Source of the DNA: Bradyrhizobium macuxiense
GTDB taxonomy: Bacteria; Pseudomonadota; Alphaproteobacteria; Rhizobiales; Xanthobacteraceae
Length of the DNA stretch: 64,000 bases
Reading direction: 5' to 3'
Assembly (NCBI RefSeq): GCF_007993935.1
Contig: NZ_VITY01000002.1
Location: 761,798 to 825,797 of the forward strand
Below, one piece after another: positions 1 through 8,329 of this stretch (position 1 is its first letter; every line of letters starts with the position of its first letter). Both the position numbers and the translations under genes were made by a program. Under the pieces are notes generated by a model. It ran no database searches, was not told the DNA's origin, and was given only the letters and a program-made list of their open reading frames with translations.

Positions 1-73
1 GAAATGATAATGTGCGCGATGGCAGACGTTACGATGAGCGATTTTCGAACAGGATTTGGCAGAGACGACTGAT

Positions 74-838
74 ATGACCGACCCGAACATTCCCGTCACC
101 GAAGACGAGCTGCACGCCTACGTCGACAACGAGCTGCCGGCCGAACGCCGCGGCGACGTCGAGGCGTGGCTCGCCACCCATCCCGACGACGCGGCACGGG
201 TGCAATCATGGCGCGCGATGGCCGAGACGCTGCATGCGCGCTACGACGGCGTGCTGGACGAGGCGGTGCCGAAGCGGCTCGAGCTCGAGCGGCTGGTGCG
301 CCAGCCGCGCCGCTGGGTCTATGGCGCGGTAGCGGCGACGCTTGCCGCCTTCATCGCCGGCGGCGGCGTCGGCTGGGTCGCACGGGGCGCTACCGCTGCG
401 CCCTCGACCTTCCAGAGCTTCACGCTCGATGCGCTCGACGCGCATCGGCTCTACGTGGTCGAGGTCCGCCATCCGGTCGAGGTGCCCGGCAGCGAGCGCG
501 ACCATCTGCAGCAATGGCTGACCAAGCGCTGCGGCTGGGACGTCCGCGCCCCCGACCTCAGCGGGCTGAAGCTGGTCGGCGGCCGCCTGCTGCCGGGGCC
601 GAGCGGGCCGGCGTCGTTCCTGATGTATGAGAGCACGTCCGGTGAGCGCTTCACGGTCTACACCGCCAAGGCAAAGACCGAGGCGACCCAGATGCGCTAC
701 GCCGCGCAGGGCAGCGACGGCGCGCTGTTCTGGGCCGATCGCGGCGTCGCCTATGTCGTCAGCGGTGGCACCGACCGCACCCGCCTGACCCAGGTCGCGC
801 GGGCGGTCTACGATCAGATGGAGAAGAACGGCGGCTGA
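74..838 (+). CDS. Membrane anti-sigma factor
   Basis: Single-pass membrane protein of the ECF anti-sigma type. The N-terminal half is a small acidic helical domain beginning H-A-Y-V-D-N-E-L, typical of anti-sigma domains, but no HxxxCxxC zinc motif is present, so it would be a zinc-less form. One hydrophobic span lies near residues 82-105, followed by a periplasmic domain of about 150 residues. Such proteins hold a cognate sigma factor at the membrane until a signal releases it. The sigma gene would lie upstream, outside the window. I chose ATG 74; a TTG at 56 is an in-frame alternative. A reading frame coming from upstream would end at 75-77 with an ATGA overlap, which fits a sigma/anti-sigma pair but is too short to prove. 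Confidence 0.7.
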   Translation: MTDPNIPVTEDELHAYVDNELPAERRGDVEAWLATHPDDAARVQSWRAMAETLHARYDGVLDEAVPKRLELERLVRQPRRWVYGAVAATLAAFIAGGGVGWVARGATAAPSTFQSFTLDALDAHRLYVVEVRHPVEVPGSERDHLQQWLTKRCGWDVRAPDLSGLKLVGGRLLPGPSGPASFLMYESTSGERFTVYTAKAKTEATQMRYAAQGSDGALFWADRGVAYVVSGGTDRTRLTQVARAVYDQMEKNGG

Positions 839-863
839 TCTCCCGTAATTTTACGGGAGATCA
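836..863. terminator. Inverted repeat at the anti-sigma stop codon
   Basis: A 13-bp perfect inverted repeat, arms 836-848 and 851-863 with a two-base centre, begins on the TGA stop codon. It has the position and strength of a transcript-ending hairpin but no T-run follows, so it may instead be an mRNA 3'-end stabiliser. Confidence 0.45.
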
Positions 864-1226
864 CGGCGTGAAAATGTGCCGTTTCGAGCAAGTGAATCCA
901 GCCTCACTCGGCGTCCCAATTCCGACATTGAAAACTTCGATTCGTGTCATCGACGCGTCTCATTATCGCACCGGATGTTCACGCGAAGATGATCTGCGCC
1001 CGATCCGCCGATCGGCGCACGCGGCCTCGATTGGGGTTTTGTGTACCGCGCTGGTCCCCCTCTCGAGGCCGCACTCCTTTTTCCGCCATCCGGTCTGCAC
1101 GCCGCAGACCAGGAGTTCGGACGGCCGGTCATCCTTTGACGCGCTCACGGCGCGGCGTCTACCCCGGTGGAGTCCGGGGTAGTTGCAGTTTCGCGTCTTC
1201 GCGTCTCTGGGGCGCGCTCCCGGCGG
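864..1226. other. Intergenic stretch without a recognised gene
   Basis: About 360 bases between two convergent genes. Short open frames occur here in several phases but none has a ribosome-binding site or family resemblance. An 8-bp hairpin (arms 1160-1167 and 1174-1181) lies downstream of the dnaJ-like gene and could end its transcript; no T-run is attached. Confidence 0.5.
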
Positions 1227-2192
1227 TCAGCCGAGATCGCTGCGCGGATTATAGGGATTTCGCTCCCGCCACGTCTGCATCAATGCCTCAAGCTCGGCAT
1301 CGTTCCCGTCGGGAAGGATGATGCGGGTCGTGACGTAGAGGTCGCCGACAGCGCCCGCCTTCGACAGCCCCTTGCCCTTGAGGCGGAAGGTGCGGCCGCT
1401 GGAGGTGTTCTTCGGGATCGACAGCTCGACCGCGCTGCCGAGCGTCGGCACGCGGACCTTGCCGCCCAGCACCGCCTCGTAGAGGGTCACCGGCAGGTCG
1501 ATCCGCAGATCATTGCCGTCGACCTTGAAGAACGGGTGCGGCGCGATCGAGATCGTGATCAGGAGATCGCCGGGCGGGTGGCCTTGCGCGGTGTCGCCCT
1601 GCCCCTTCAGCCGGATCTGCTGGCCGGCGGTGACGCCGGGCGGAATCTTGACGTTGAGCTCACGGCCGGTCGGCAGGCGGACGCGCTTGTCGCCGCCCCT
1701 GACCGATTCCTCCAGCGACACCGTCATGGCGACCGAAAGATCGAGGTCGACGCCGACCCCGCCGCCGTCAAATTCAAACGGGCCGGCTCGCCCCGTGCGG
1801 CCGCCAGCGCTGCCACGCGCGGCGTTGCCGAACATGCTGTTGAGGATGTCCTCGAAGCTGCCGCCGCCCATCCCGCCGCCGCCGGGACCGCCGCGGAAGC
1901 TGTACTCGAAGCCGCCGCCCGGACCGGCACGGCCGCCGGCGCCACCGCCAGGGAAACCCTGGAAGCGCGGCTTGCCCTCGGCATCGATCTCGCCGCGGTC
2001 GAACTGCTTGCGCTTGTCCTCGTCGCCGACGATCTCGTTGGCCGTGTTGATCTCCGCAAAGCGGGCGGCCGCCTTCGGGTCGTTCTTGTTGTTATCGGGG
2101 TGATGCTTCTTGGCGAGCTTGCGATAGGCGCTCTTGATCGTCGCAGCGCTGGCGCTCCGCTGCACCCCCAAGACCTCATAGGGGTCGCGCAT
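1227..2192 (-). CDS. DnaJ/CbpA-type co-chaperone
   Basis: J-domain protein of 321 residues. The J domain (residues 1-70) carries the HPD tripeptide at 31-33 that stimulates DnaK ATPase. A Gly/Phe-rich linker covers roughly 80-140, and the two-part DnaJ C-terminal substrate-binding domain follows. The four CxxCxGxG zinc repeats of true DnaJ are absent, so this is a class II protein like CbpA (curved-DNA-binding protein). An AAGGAG ribosome-binding site sits about 12 bases before the ATG. It stands alone between a convergent anti-sigma gene and a lipoprotein gene. The paralogue of dnaJ next to dnaK would be elsewhere. Confidence 0.88.
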   Translation of the reverse strand: MRDPYEVLGVQRSASAATIKSAYRKLAKKHHPDNNKNDPKAAARFAEINTANEIVGDEDKRKQFDRGEIDAEGKPRFQGFPGGGAGGRAGPGGGFEYSFRGGPGGGGMGGGSFEDILNSMFGNAARGSAGGRTGRAGPFEFDGGGVGVDLDLSVAMTVSLEESVRGGDKRVRLPTGRELNVKIPPGVTAGQQIRLKGQGDTAQGHPPGDLLITISIAPHPFFKVDGNDLRIDLPVTLYEAVLGGKVRVPTLGSAVELSIPKNTSSGRTFRLKGKGLSKAGAVGDLYVTTRIILPDGNDAELEALMQTWRERNPYNPRSDLG

Positions 2193-2316
2193 CCGTCACG
2201 TCTCCTTCACGGGAAAATCAGTCCTGGCCGGGAACCCATCCGGGCCCACCTTACCTCCATGTGGGGGCTCAGTGGCATTTTTGCAACTAGGCCGGTACCG
2301 GCTTCTGCCGGAACTC

Positions 2317-2847
2317 TCAGGACTTTCTCCAAGGCTTCAAACTATGGATTTCCCACCGCCCCTGTCCAGCCTTGCAGGCGGCTCCCTGCAGCCAGCTCTC
2401 GGTGGCTCCATTAACATAGCTGGCGAGGAAATCCCGGCACGTCTTGCCGTCCTCGCCCGAATAGGCCTGCGCCAGCGGCGTCACCGAGCCGCGCGCGCCG
2501 GTCTCGGGATTTTCCCAGGGCTGGCTGGAATCCTTGTCGCCCTTGGTCAGCACGTCGGAGGCCGCGTTGCGGGCAAAGGCGAGATCGCTGTCGGTCGGCA
2601 TCACAGCACTGACTTGGGCCGAATTGACCTGGGTCGAATTGACTTGGGTCGGGCCGATCGAGCCCGTCACATCCTTGTCGTCCATCTTGGCGAAGGCATC
2701 GCTGCGCGACAGGCTGCAGCCGCTGGCGCCGACGCCGATCAGGATCAATGTCACCACCGCGCCCGCGGGATGGATCGCCGATAGGCCAACGCGCCCCCAT
2801 GCCCTATATAGGGCTAGTAACGCGCTCTCGGACGCGGGCGAATGCAA
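2317..2847 (-). CDS. Putative outer-surface lipoprotein (RT0821/Lpp0805-like)
   Basis: Resembles the short alphaproteobacterial surface proteins of the 17-kDa-antigen type. A hydrophobic stretch ends in a lipobox ASG-Cys, then an acidic linker and a conserved C-terminal region with [20 protein letters not shown] and WEIH segments. Three 15-bp tandem repeats encode a TQVNS-like stretch in the linker. The start is unresolved: TTG 2847 is drawn because it is in frame and leaves a usable signal peptide. The well-placed ATG at 2798-2800 is one base out of frame across a run of five G, so a frameshift there is possible. Function unknown; probably envelope-associated. Confidence 0.6.
   Translation of the reverse strand: MHSPASESALLALYRAWGRVGLSAIHPAGAVVTLILIGVGASGCSLSRSDAFAKMDDKDVTGSIGPTQVNSTQVNSAQVSAVMPTDSDLAFARNAASDVLTKGDKDSSQPWENPETGARGSVTPLAQAYSGEDGKTCRDFLASYVNGATESWLQGAACKAGQGRWEIHSLKPWRKS
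2611..2655. repeat. Three tandem 15-bp units inside the lipoprotein gene
   Basis: Units at 2611-2625, 2626-2640 and 2641-2655 differ at only a few positions. They keep the reading frame and encode repeated Q-V-N-S-T-like residues in the region after the lipobox. Copy number could vary between strains. Confidence 0.75.
2801..2814. promoter_or_regulatory. 14-bp perfect palindrome between lipoprotein and pdxH
   Basis: GCCCTATATAGGGC is self-complementary over its whole length and lies between the divergent lipoprotein and pdxH genes, 48 bases before the pdxH ATG. It could be a regulator site or overlap a promoter; nothing identifies the binding protein. Confidence 0.3.
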
Positions 2848-2862
2848 ATCGGGACTCCTGAC

Positions 2863-3504
2863 ATGACCGACACGACCTCCATCAAACACCCGACACCGTT
2901 AACATCGGGTGATTTCACCGCGGCGGAGGAGCCGTTCGCCCTGTTCGCTGAATGGTTTGCGGAAGCGGTCAAGTCCGAGCAGAACGATCCGAACGCGATG
3001 GCGCTCGCGACCGTCGATGCCGACGGGCTGCCCGACGTGCGGATGGTGTTGATGAAGGGCTTCGATGCCGACGGCTTCGTGTTCTACAGCCATATTGCGA
3101 GCGCCAAGGGCCGCGAATTGGCCGCAAATCCTAAGGCCGCTTTACTGTTTCACTGGAAATCGCTGCGCCGCCAGGTGCGCATCCGCGGGCCGGTGACGCC
3201 AGTCGCCGATGCCGAGGCCGACGCCTATTTCGCCACAAGGCCGAAGCAGGCGCAGATCGGCGCCTGGGCCAGCAAGCAATCGCAGCCGCTCGAGAGCCGC
3301 TTCGCCTTCGAGCAGGCGATCGCCAAGGTCGGCGCGAAGTATGTCATCGGCGAGGTGCCGCGGCCGCCGGGCTGGAGCGGCTGGCGGATCACGCCGCAGC
3401 GCTTCGAGTTCTGGCACGACCGCCCGTTCCGCCTGCACGACCGCATCGAATTCCGCCGCGATGACGCCGGTCACGCATGGTCGAAGGTGCGGCTCTATCC
3501 CTGA
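2863..3504 (+). CDS. pdxH: Pyridoxine/pyridoxamine 5'-phosphate oxidase
   Basis: FMN-dependent oxidase that makes pyridoxal 5'-phosphate from pyridoxine or pyridoxamine phosphate, the last step of vitamin B6 synthesis and salvage. About 213 residues, the normal family length. The split-barrel FMN-binding fold is recognisable from [28 protein letters not shown], the RQVRIRG strand and IGAWASKQS, with the conserved C-terminal half ending [11 protein letters not shown] and SKVRLYP. ATG 2863 is preferred over an in-frame start 21 bases earlier because homologues begin near MTD. It runs divergently from the lipoprotein gene and is followed 146 bases later by an SDR gene. Confidence 0.95.
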   Translation: MTDTTSIKHPTPLTSGDFTAAEEPFALFAEWFAEAVKSEQNDPNAMALATVDADGLPDVRMVLMKGFDADGFVFYSHIASAKGRELAANPKAALLFHWKSLRRQVRIRGPVTPVADAEADAYFATRPKQAQIGAWASKQSQPLESRFAFEQAIAKVGAKYVIGEVPRPPGWSGWRITPQRFEFWHDRPFRLHDRIEFRRDDAGHAWSKVRLYP

Positions 3505-3650
3505 AAACCCGCGACTGTCATGGAAGGGCGAAAGCGCGAAGCGCGTCTTCGTGTAAGATGACCCGGCCATCGACGTCCTGATCTCCTCTTCGTTCGAAGA
3601 CGTCGATGCCGGCACGGTGCCGCGCATGGCGAAAACGAAAGAAACCGTCG

Positions 3651-4403
3651 ATGACCCGCCCATCCAATGCACCGCGGCGCACGCTGCTCCTGACCGGCGC
3701 GAGCCGCGGCATCGGCCATGCCACCGCGATCCGGTTCTCATCCGCCGGCTGGCGCGTCATCACCCTCTCGCGGCACGCGTTTCCGGAGGTCTGCCCCTGG
3801 GGCGCCGGGCCGGAAGACCACATCGAGGTCGACCTCGGCAGCCATGACGACACCGTGCGCGCGATCTCGGAGATCCGGCAGCGGCTGGACAATGATGAGC
3901 TGCACGCGCTGGTCAACAATGCCGCGATCTCGCCGAAGGCTGTGGGCGGCGGCCGGCTCGGCACCATGGACACCGACATCGAGACCTGGACCCATGTTTT
4001 CCACGTCAACTTCTTCGCGCCGATCATGATCGCGCGCGGGCTGATCGAGGAATTGAAGCATGCCAAGGGCGCGGTGGTGAACGTCACCTCGATCGCCGGC
4101 TCGCGCGTGCATCCGTTTGCCGGCGCGGCCTACGCGACGTCGAAGGCAGCGCTTGCGGCGCTGACGCGCGAGATGGCGTCGGACTTCGGCCGCGTCGGCG
4201 TTCGCGTCAACGCGATCGCCCCGGGTGAGATCGATACCTCGATCCTGTCGCCCGGCACCGAGAAGATCGTCGACCAGCAGATCCCGATGCATCGCCTCGG
4301 CACCCCGGACGAGGTCGCCAAGATCATCTACGTGCTGTGCACGGAAACCAGCTCGTACGTGAACGGCGCCGAGATCCACATCAATGGTGGCCAGCACGTC
4401 TGA
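3651..4403 (+). CDS. Short-chain dehydrogenase/reductase
   Basis: NAD(P)-dependent oxidoreductase of the classical SDR family, about 250 residues. The N-terminal TGASRGIG dinucleotide motif, the NNA motif, the catalytic Ser of NVTSIAGS and the YATSK (Tyr-xxx-Lys) catalytic pair are all present, and the C-terminal region has the usual VNGAEIHINGG ending. The substrate cannot be read from sequence. Start taken at ATG 3651, which leaves the Rossmann motif about 14 residues in; an in-frame start 45 bases upstream is less likely. It may be cotranscribed with pdxH. Confidence 0.88.
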   Translation: MTRPSNAPRRTLLLTGASRGIGHATAIRFSSAGWRVITLSRHAFPEVCPWGAGPEDHIEVDLGSHDDTVRAISEIRQRLDNDELHALVNNAAISPKAVGGGRLGTMDTDIETWTHVFHVNFFAPIMIARGLIEELKHAKGAVVNVTSIAGSRVHPFAGAAYATSKAALAALTREMASDFGRVGVRVNAIAPGEIDTSILSPGTEKIVDQQIPMHRLGTPDEVAKIIYVLCTETSSYVNGAEIHINGGQHV

Positions 4404-4426
4404 GCTGCCGTCAATTCGTGCCACGC

Positions 4427-4511
4427 CGTCATTGCGAGGAGCGACAGCGACGAAGCAATCCATGTCTGTGCTTGCCGCGCGATGGATTGCTTCGCTTCGC
4501 TCGCAATGACG
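4427..4511. repeat. Palindromic intergenic repeat, family A
   Basis: An 85-bp element whose left arm starts CGTCATTGCGAGGAGC and whose right arm is its imperfect reverse complement. A second copy with the arms in swapped order is at 18611-18698. It follows the SDR gene and could fold into a long hairpin in RNA. Confidence 0.85.
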
Positions 4512-4691
4512 TGGATAGAGCGGCGCTCACCCGCCATCCTTGGAGGACAAACACGATCGTCATTTCGTGGGGGGAAGGAAGGGAGAGGTTCGAGGCGATC
4601 CCGGCCGCCGCCGCGGCCGTAGTGCAGGGATTGCTTCGATGGCAGGCGTAACGACGCAGACGAGGCTTCTGCCTCCAGAAGGCCTCAGCCT

Positions 4692-4913
4692 TTAGTCCGC
4701 ATAGAACCGACGCGACTTCTTCTCAGTCCGCCGCAGCGCGACGTCATTCAGCGCGCTGGAGCAGTCGTCTTCGTCCTCGCCATCAAGCAGCGCAGCGTCA
4801 CAGTAACGGCAAAGTCTCGGCGAGATCGCCTGCACCTTGCCTGCTGCGCGGTCCTGTTGATAGCGCGCAAAGTCGATGACGTTACGCCGTGGCGTTATGA
4901 TCTTCTCAACCAT
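4692..4913 (-). CDS. Small hypothetical protein, 73 residues
   Basis: Not recognised. The product starts MVEKIITPRRNVIDFARY, then has a C-R-Y-C pair near residues 35-38, followed by an acidic stretch and a third Cys, and ends basic. The pair resembles half a zinc ribbon, but a second pair is missing. Codon use looks less GC3-biased than in the neighbours. It lies between the SDR gene and corA, both separated by over 100 bases, so it is probably its own unit. Real but functionless on present evidence. Confidence 0.5.
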   Translation of the reverse strand: MVEKIITPRRNVIDFARYQQDRAAGKVQAISPRLCRYCDAALLDGEDEDDCSSALNDVALRRTEKKSRRFYAD

Positions 4914-5043
4914 TGCTGTCCTCCGGCTTCGAGGCAGGCGTTATCGCAGACAAGTTTCGCCCAAACGTTCAGCGCAACACTCAAATTTTAGGAGAGGAAA
5001 TAAGGCAGAAAAGCGCGTCCCAAAACGCGACGCTGGAACAGCG

Positions 5044-6021
5044 CTACAGCCACTTCTTCCACTTGAAAATCCAGTAGGGAACGATCGCCGCGACCAGCAT
5101 CAGTACCAGTGCGTATGGATAGCCGTGCGTCCATTCGAGTTCCGGCATGATCTTGAAATTCATGCCGTAGATCGACGCAATCAGCGTCGGCGGCATCAAG
5201 ACCACCGCCATCACCGAGAACAGCTTGATGATGTTGTTCTGTTCCAGATTGACCACACCGAGCATGGCGTCGAGCACGAAGGTGATCTTGTTGGAGAGAT
5301 AGGAGGCGTGGTCGGTCAGCGAGGCGACGTCACGCTGCATGGTCTTGAGCTGCTCGCGCATGTCCTTGGACCATTTCACACCTTCCACGATCGCCGAGAG
5401 GAAGGTGACGAGGCGGCCGATCGAGACCAGGCTTTCCCGCACCTTCGAGGTCAGGTCGCCCTTGCGGCCGATCGCGATCAGGATCTGCGAATATTGCTTG
5501 GCGTGGCCGTGACGCTCGCTCTCCGGCTCGAAGATGTCGTGGGAGACCTGGTCGATGTCGGCCCCGCAGCGCTCCAGGAGGTCGGCGCAACGGTCGATCA
5601 CGGCATCCAGCAGTTCCATCAGCACCTGCTCGCCGGTGATGCTGGGGGAGCAGGCGCGGGCCAGCTTGTTCTCGACCAGCGCAAACGGCTTCGGCAGGTC
5701 GTAGCGCACCGTCACCAGCCGATGGCTGGTCAGGATGAAGGTGACCGCCGTGGTGCGCGGCATGTCGGTGTCAGACTGGCACATCAGCGTCGCGGTCATG
5801 TAGCGGGCGCTGTTCTCGATGTAGAGCCGGCTGGAGATTTCGATCTCCTGCATGTCCTCCCGGGTCGGAACCGCGATCCCCGCGAGCTTCTCGACGGCCC
5901 GGTCCTCCTCGACGGTCGGGTTCACCAGATCGACCCAGACCGCGCCCTCCGGCAGCGCGCCGAGGTCGGTGGCGGCGGCCTTCTTCAGCGAAAAATCGGA
6001 GGGAACGAACACCGACAGCAT
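5044..6021 (-). CDS. corA: CorA-family magnesium/divalent cation transporter
   Basis: Channel-like transporter of the inner membrane taking up Mg2+ (some members Co2+ or Ni2+, or Zn2+ efflux). About 325 residues: a large cytoplasmic N-terminal domain rich in helices, then two C-terminal membrane spans with the signature YGMNF at the end of the first. ATG 6021 is used because GGAG lies nine bases before it; the in-frame GTG at 6033 overlaps that site. Transcribed divergently from the L,D-transpeptidase gene. No magnesium-responsive leader is evident in the 5' region. Confidence 0.92.
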   Translation of the reverse strand: MLSVFVPSDFSLKKAAATDLGALPEGAVWVDLVNPTVEEDRAVEKLAGIAVPTREDMQEIEISSRLYIENSARYMTATLMCQSDTDMPRTTAVTFILTSHRLVTVRYDLPKPFALVENKLARACSPSITGEQVLMELLDAVIDRCADLLERCGADIDQVSHDIFEPESERHGHAKQYSQILIAIGRKGDLTSKVRESLVSIGRLVTFLSAIVEGVKWSKDMREQLKTMQRDVASLTDHASYLSNKITFVLDAMLGVVNLEQNNIIKLFSVMAVVLMPPTLIASIYGMNFKIMPELEWTHGYPYALVLMLVAAIVPYWIFKWKKWL

Positions 6022-6033
6022 CAGGAACTCCAC

Positions 6034-6361
6034 AAAACAGGGGCTGGCAGGACCCGCCGACTTAGCGCGATTCTGGCTGGCGCTTCATGACCGGGGCATT
6101 AACCGGGCGTCCATATTTGTGGCAGCCGGGTGGCAGTGATGGAGGTCCGACTCGACGACCGTTGCCTGTTTGCACAAAAAACCGACCCGCGCCAGAACAG
6201 TTGCGGCAAAAAAGCCACAGATCACGTCCCGCGATGCGGGAAAGCCATCTAAAGTCTGGGAAGAATGGCGGCTTTCAGGCAATAATGCCTCTCATGGAAT
6301 CGTGGCGTTTGGGGCGTAATGTTGGCGCTTTCGTGCGCGGATTTTCGATTGGAATGTAATC
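6034..6361. other. Divergent promoter region corA / L,D-transpeptidase
   Basis: About 330 bases with relatively AT-rich patches (for example the A-run near 6175-6180 and the TAATC region before 6362). Promoters for both flanking genes must lie here, but no confident -35/-10 pair or operator was found. No RNA gene was recognised. Confidence 0.4.
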
Positions 6362-7039
6362 ATGTCGTCGCTCAAAGTTACCTTCGGGATCCTGACCGCG
6401 GGCCTGATGTTGTCGGGCTGCATGCAGGCCACGACCTACGAGGCAACCAATACCGCTGCCTTCAAGCCGCGTGACAAGGAACTCCTGGCCAAGACCACCT
6501 ACGTCAAGACGCCGGTGGCCGAACCGTTCCGCCGCGCCATCGTCGAGTATCACCGCAAGGAAGCCCCCGGCTCGATCGTGGTCGATTCCGACAACCATTA
6601 CCTCTACTACGTGCTGAACGACGGCAAGGCGATCCGCTACGGCATCACCGTTGGCGAAGAAGCGATGGCCTGGTCCGGCATTGCCAAGGTCGGCAGCATG
6701 ACCGAATGGCCGGCATGGCATCCGACCCCCGGCGAGATCTCGCGCCTCGGCGTTCCGACCTTCGTGGCGCCCGGTCCGGACAATCCGATGGGCTCGCGCG
6801 CGATGTATCTCTACTCGGGCGGCAAGGATACGCTGTTCCGCATCCACGGCACCAACCAGCCGGAATACATCGGCTCGTCGATCTCCTCGGGCTGCATCCG
6901 CATGACCAACGAGGACGTCATCGACCTCTACAACCGCGTCAAGCTCGGCACCATTGTCGTGGTGCTGGAGCCGAAGCACGGCGACTCGCCCTACAAGCCG
7001 CAGATGGCGCTGCAGGGTGCCGGCGGCACCACCTACTGA
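6362..7039 (+). CDS. L,D-transpeptidase (YkuD domain) lipoprotein
   Basis: Periplasmic enzyme that makes 3-3 cross-links in peptidoglycan or attaches proteins to it. A lipoprotein-type signal ends LMLSGC near residue 20. The YkuD domain follows, with FRIHGTNQP and the catalytic segment SSGCIRM, where Cys is the nucleophile and the His of RIHG a partner. 225 residues, usual for the family in this group. It stands alone; a strong terminator follows at 7069-7093. The convergent gene downstream is another cell-wall-associated protein. Confidence 0.93.
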   Translation: MSSLKVTFGILTAGLMLSGCMQATTYEATNTAAFKPRDKELLAKTTYVKTPVAEPFRRAIVEYHRKEAPGSIVVDSDNHYLYYVLNDGKAIRYGITVGEEAMAWSGIAKVGSMTEWPAWHPTPGEISRLGVPTFVAPGPDNPMGSRAMYLYSGGKDTLFRIHGTNQPEYIGSSISSGCIRMTNEDVIDLYNRVKLGTIVVVLEPKHGDSPYKPQMALQGAGGTTY

Positions 7040-7062
7040 TCCCAATCACATCGCAATCGCGA

Positions 7063-8253
7063 TCAAAGGCGCCGGCTTTGCCGGCGCTTTTTTGTTGGCT
7101 GCGGCTTGGTCTCGGGCGCGCCGCTGGGTGCGGCGGCCGCATCATCCGATTGCGCCGCATCCGGCGCATCGGCCTTGCCGTGGTCGGCCTTGGTGGCGTC
7201 CGGCCTGGATGCATCCGATTTCGCGGCAACCTCGCGCGGCGGCGCCTCTTCCGGGCGCTCGGCCGGCAGCAGCGGCGCGACCTGCGGCAGCGGATCGTAC
7301 ACGTTCCACTGGCAGATCCGGTAGTTGCTGCGGCGCTCCGCGAGGTCGAGATGGATGTGGTCCTCGTGGTACCAGTCCGAGCCCGGACCGAGCACCGTGG
7401 AGAAGCGGGCGCAGACCGAATGCAGCACGGTCTCGCGCAGATCGCGCGGCACGCTGGGGTCGGTCAGCGAGATCGACTTGCCGTTGGCGAGACCGAACGC
7501 GCGCACGTCGAGCGCATTGGCGCGGCCATGCTCGGACAGCTGCGCGCCGACAACGCGGTTGCGGCCACGGCATTCGAACGAGTCGAAATTGTCGAGATTG
7601 CTGATCCCGCCCCCGAGGCGCTGCGCCAGCGGCGCGATATCGGTGCGGACCCAGTCGGCGACCGCGCTTGCCATCTTGCAGCGGAGGATCGCCGCGGGCT
7701 TGACTGCGACCCTGCGCTTGTCCGGCAGCACGATGGCCTCGAGCCGCACCAGATCCTCGCCGCCGCAACCTCCGGCGCCGTGGATATCGGGAATGCTCGG
7801 CGCGATTGCGATCTCCTCGGTGAGTGCCTGCCGGCAGGCCGAAAGCTGCGGCTTGGGAGGCTCAGCCGGCTTGGCTGCTTCGGCAGGCTTGGCCGCCTCG
7901 CTGGGCCTGGCAGCCTCGGCAGGTGCGGCTGGATGCTGCGTCTCGGCCGCCGGCAGCTCGGGCTCGGCTGCGGCAGGCGCATCGGCGGCCGCGGGCGCGT
8001 CAGCGGGGCGCGGCTTCGGCAACGGCACCGCTGAACGGCGGACCGCCTTGTGCGCCCTGTGCGGCCGGGTGCCGAACAGATCGTCCCACGGAAAGGTGGG
8101 CGCGCCGCGGGCAGCCTGCGCGGGCCCCGCTTGCATGCCAAGGGAAAGCAAAAGGCAAAGCAGCGCGGCGGCGGCGGTAACCATTGCCGCGCCCCCGCGG
8201 CGAAACGCGCCATCAGGCCATTTTCGGCTTGCTTTCTCCGCGCTACAGTTCAT
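7063..8253 (-). CDS. Extensin-like C-terminal domain protein, exported
   Basis: About 396 residues. A basic start and hydrophobic segment ending near AQA form a signal peptide. Residues about 55-140 are low-complexity Ala/Pro/Glu/Lys repeats (AAKPAE-type), a likely wall-spanning linker. The C-terminal half has the extensin-like domain with WYHEDHIHLD, the His/Asp-rich motif shared with LAS-type peptidases, plus paired cysteines. Probably periplasmic and peptidoglycan-associated; substrate unknown. The start may be the ATG at 8253 or the internal ATG at 8184. The last residues are basic because the frame reads through the neighbouring gene's terminator. Confidence 0.82.
   Translation of the reverse strand: MNCSAEKASRKWPDGAFRRGGAAMVTAAAALLCLLLSLGMQAGPAQAARGAPTFPWDDLFGTRPHRAHKAVRRSAVPLPKPRPADAPAAADAPAAAEPELPAAETQHPAAPAEAARPSEAAKPAEAAKPAEPPKPQLSACRQALTEEIAIAPSIPDIHGAGGCGGEDLVRLEAIVLPDKRRVAVKPAAILRCKMASAVADWVRTDIAPLAQRLGGGISNLDNFDSFECRGRNRVVGAQLSEHGRANALDVRAFGLANGKSISLTDPSVPRDLRETVLHSVCARFSTVLGPGSDWYHEDHIHLDLAERRSNYRICQWNVYDPLPQVAPLLPAERPEEAPPREVAAKSDASRPDATKADHGKADAPDAAQSDDAAAAPSGAPETKPQPTKKRRQSRRL
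7069..7093 (+). terminator. Rho-independent terminator
   Basis: GC-rich 8-bp stem (arms 7069-7076 and 7080-7087, loop TTT) followed by six T. It ends the L,D-transpeptidase transcript and also lies inside the last codons of the convergent extensin-like gene. Confidence 0.9.
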
Positions 8254-8329
8254 GTCAGTTCCATGATTTTACTGTCGGCCGTCCAAGATGCCGGCAGATC
8301 ATGCGTGAGGATCGAGGAGGGATTTGCGT

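Noticed and set aside
1..77. Possible 3' end of an upstream ECF sigma-factor gene.
   Set aside because: Two frames reach a stop near 70-77, but neither shows GC3 bias or a recognisable sigma region 4 end; only the ATGA-like overlap speaks for it.
1167..2414. Long plus-strand frame opposite the dnaJ-like gene.
   Set aside because: It is the complement of a clear J-domain protein; long antisense frames are expected in DNA this GC-rich. The same applies to long frames opposite gcdH, ribB, the Kef antiporter, the oxidoreductase and the RND genes.
4404..4691. Small open frame over the family A repeat.
   Set aside because: Translation depends on the repeat arms and has no homologue; treated as intergenic.
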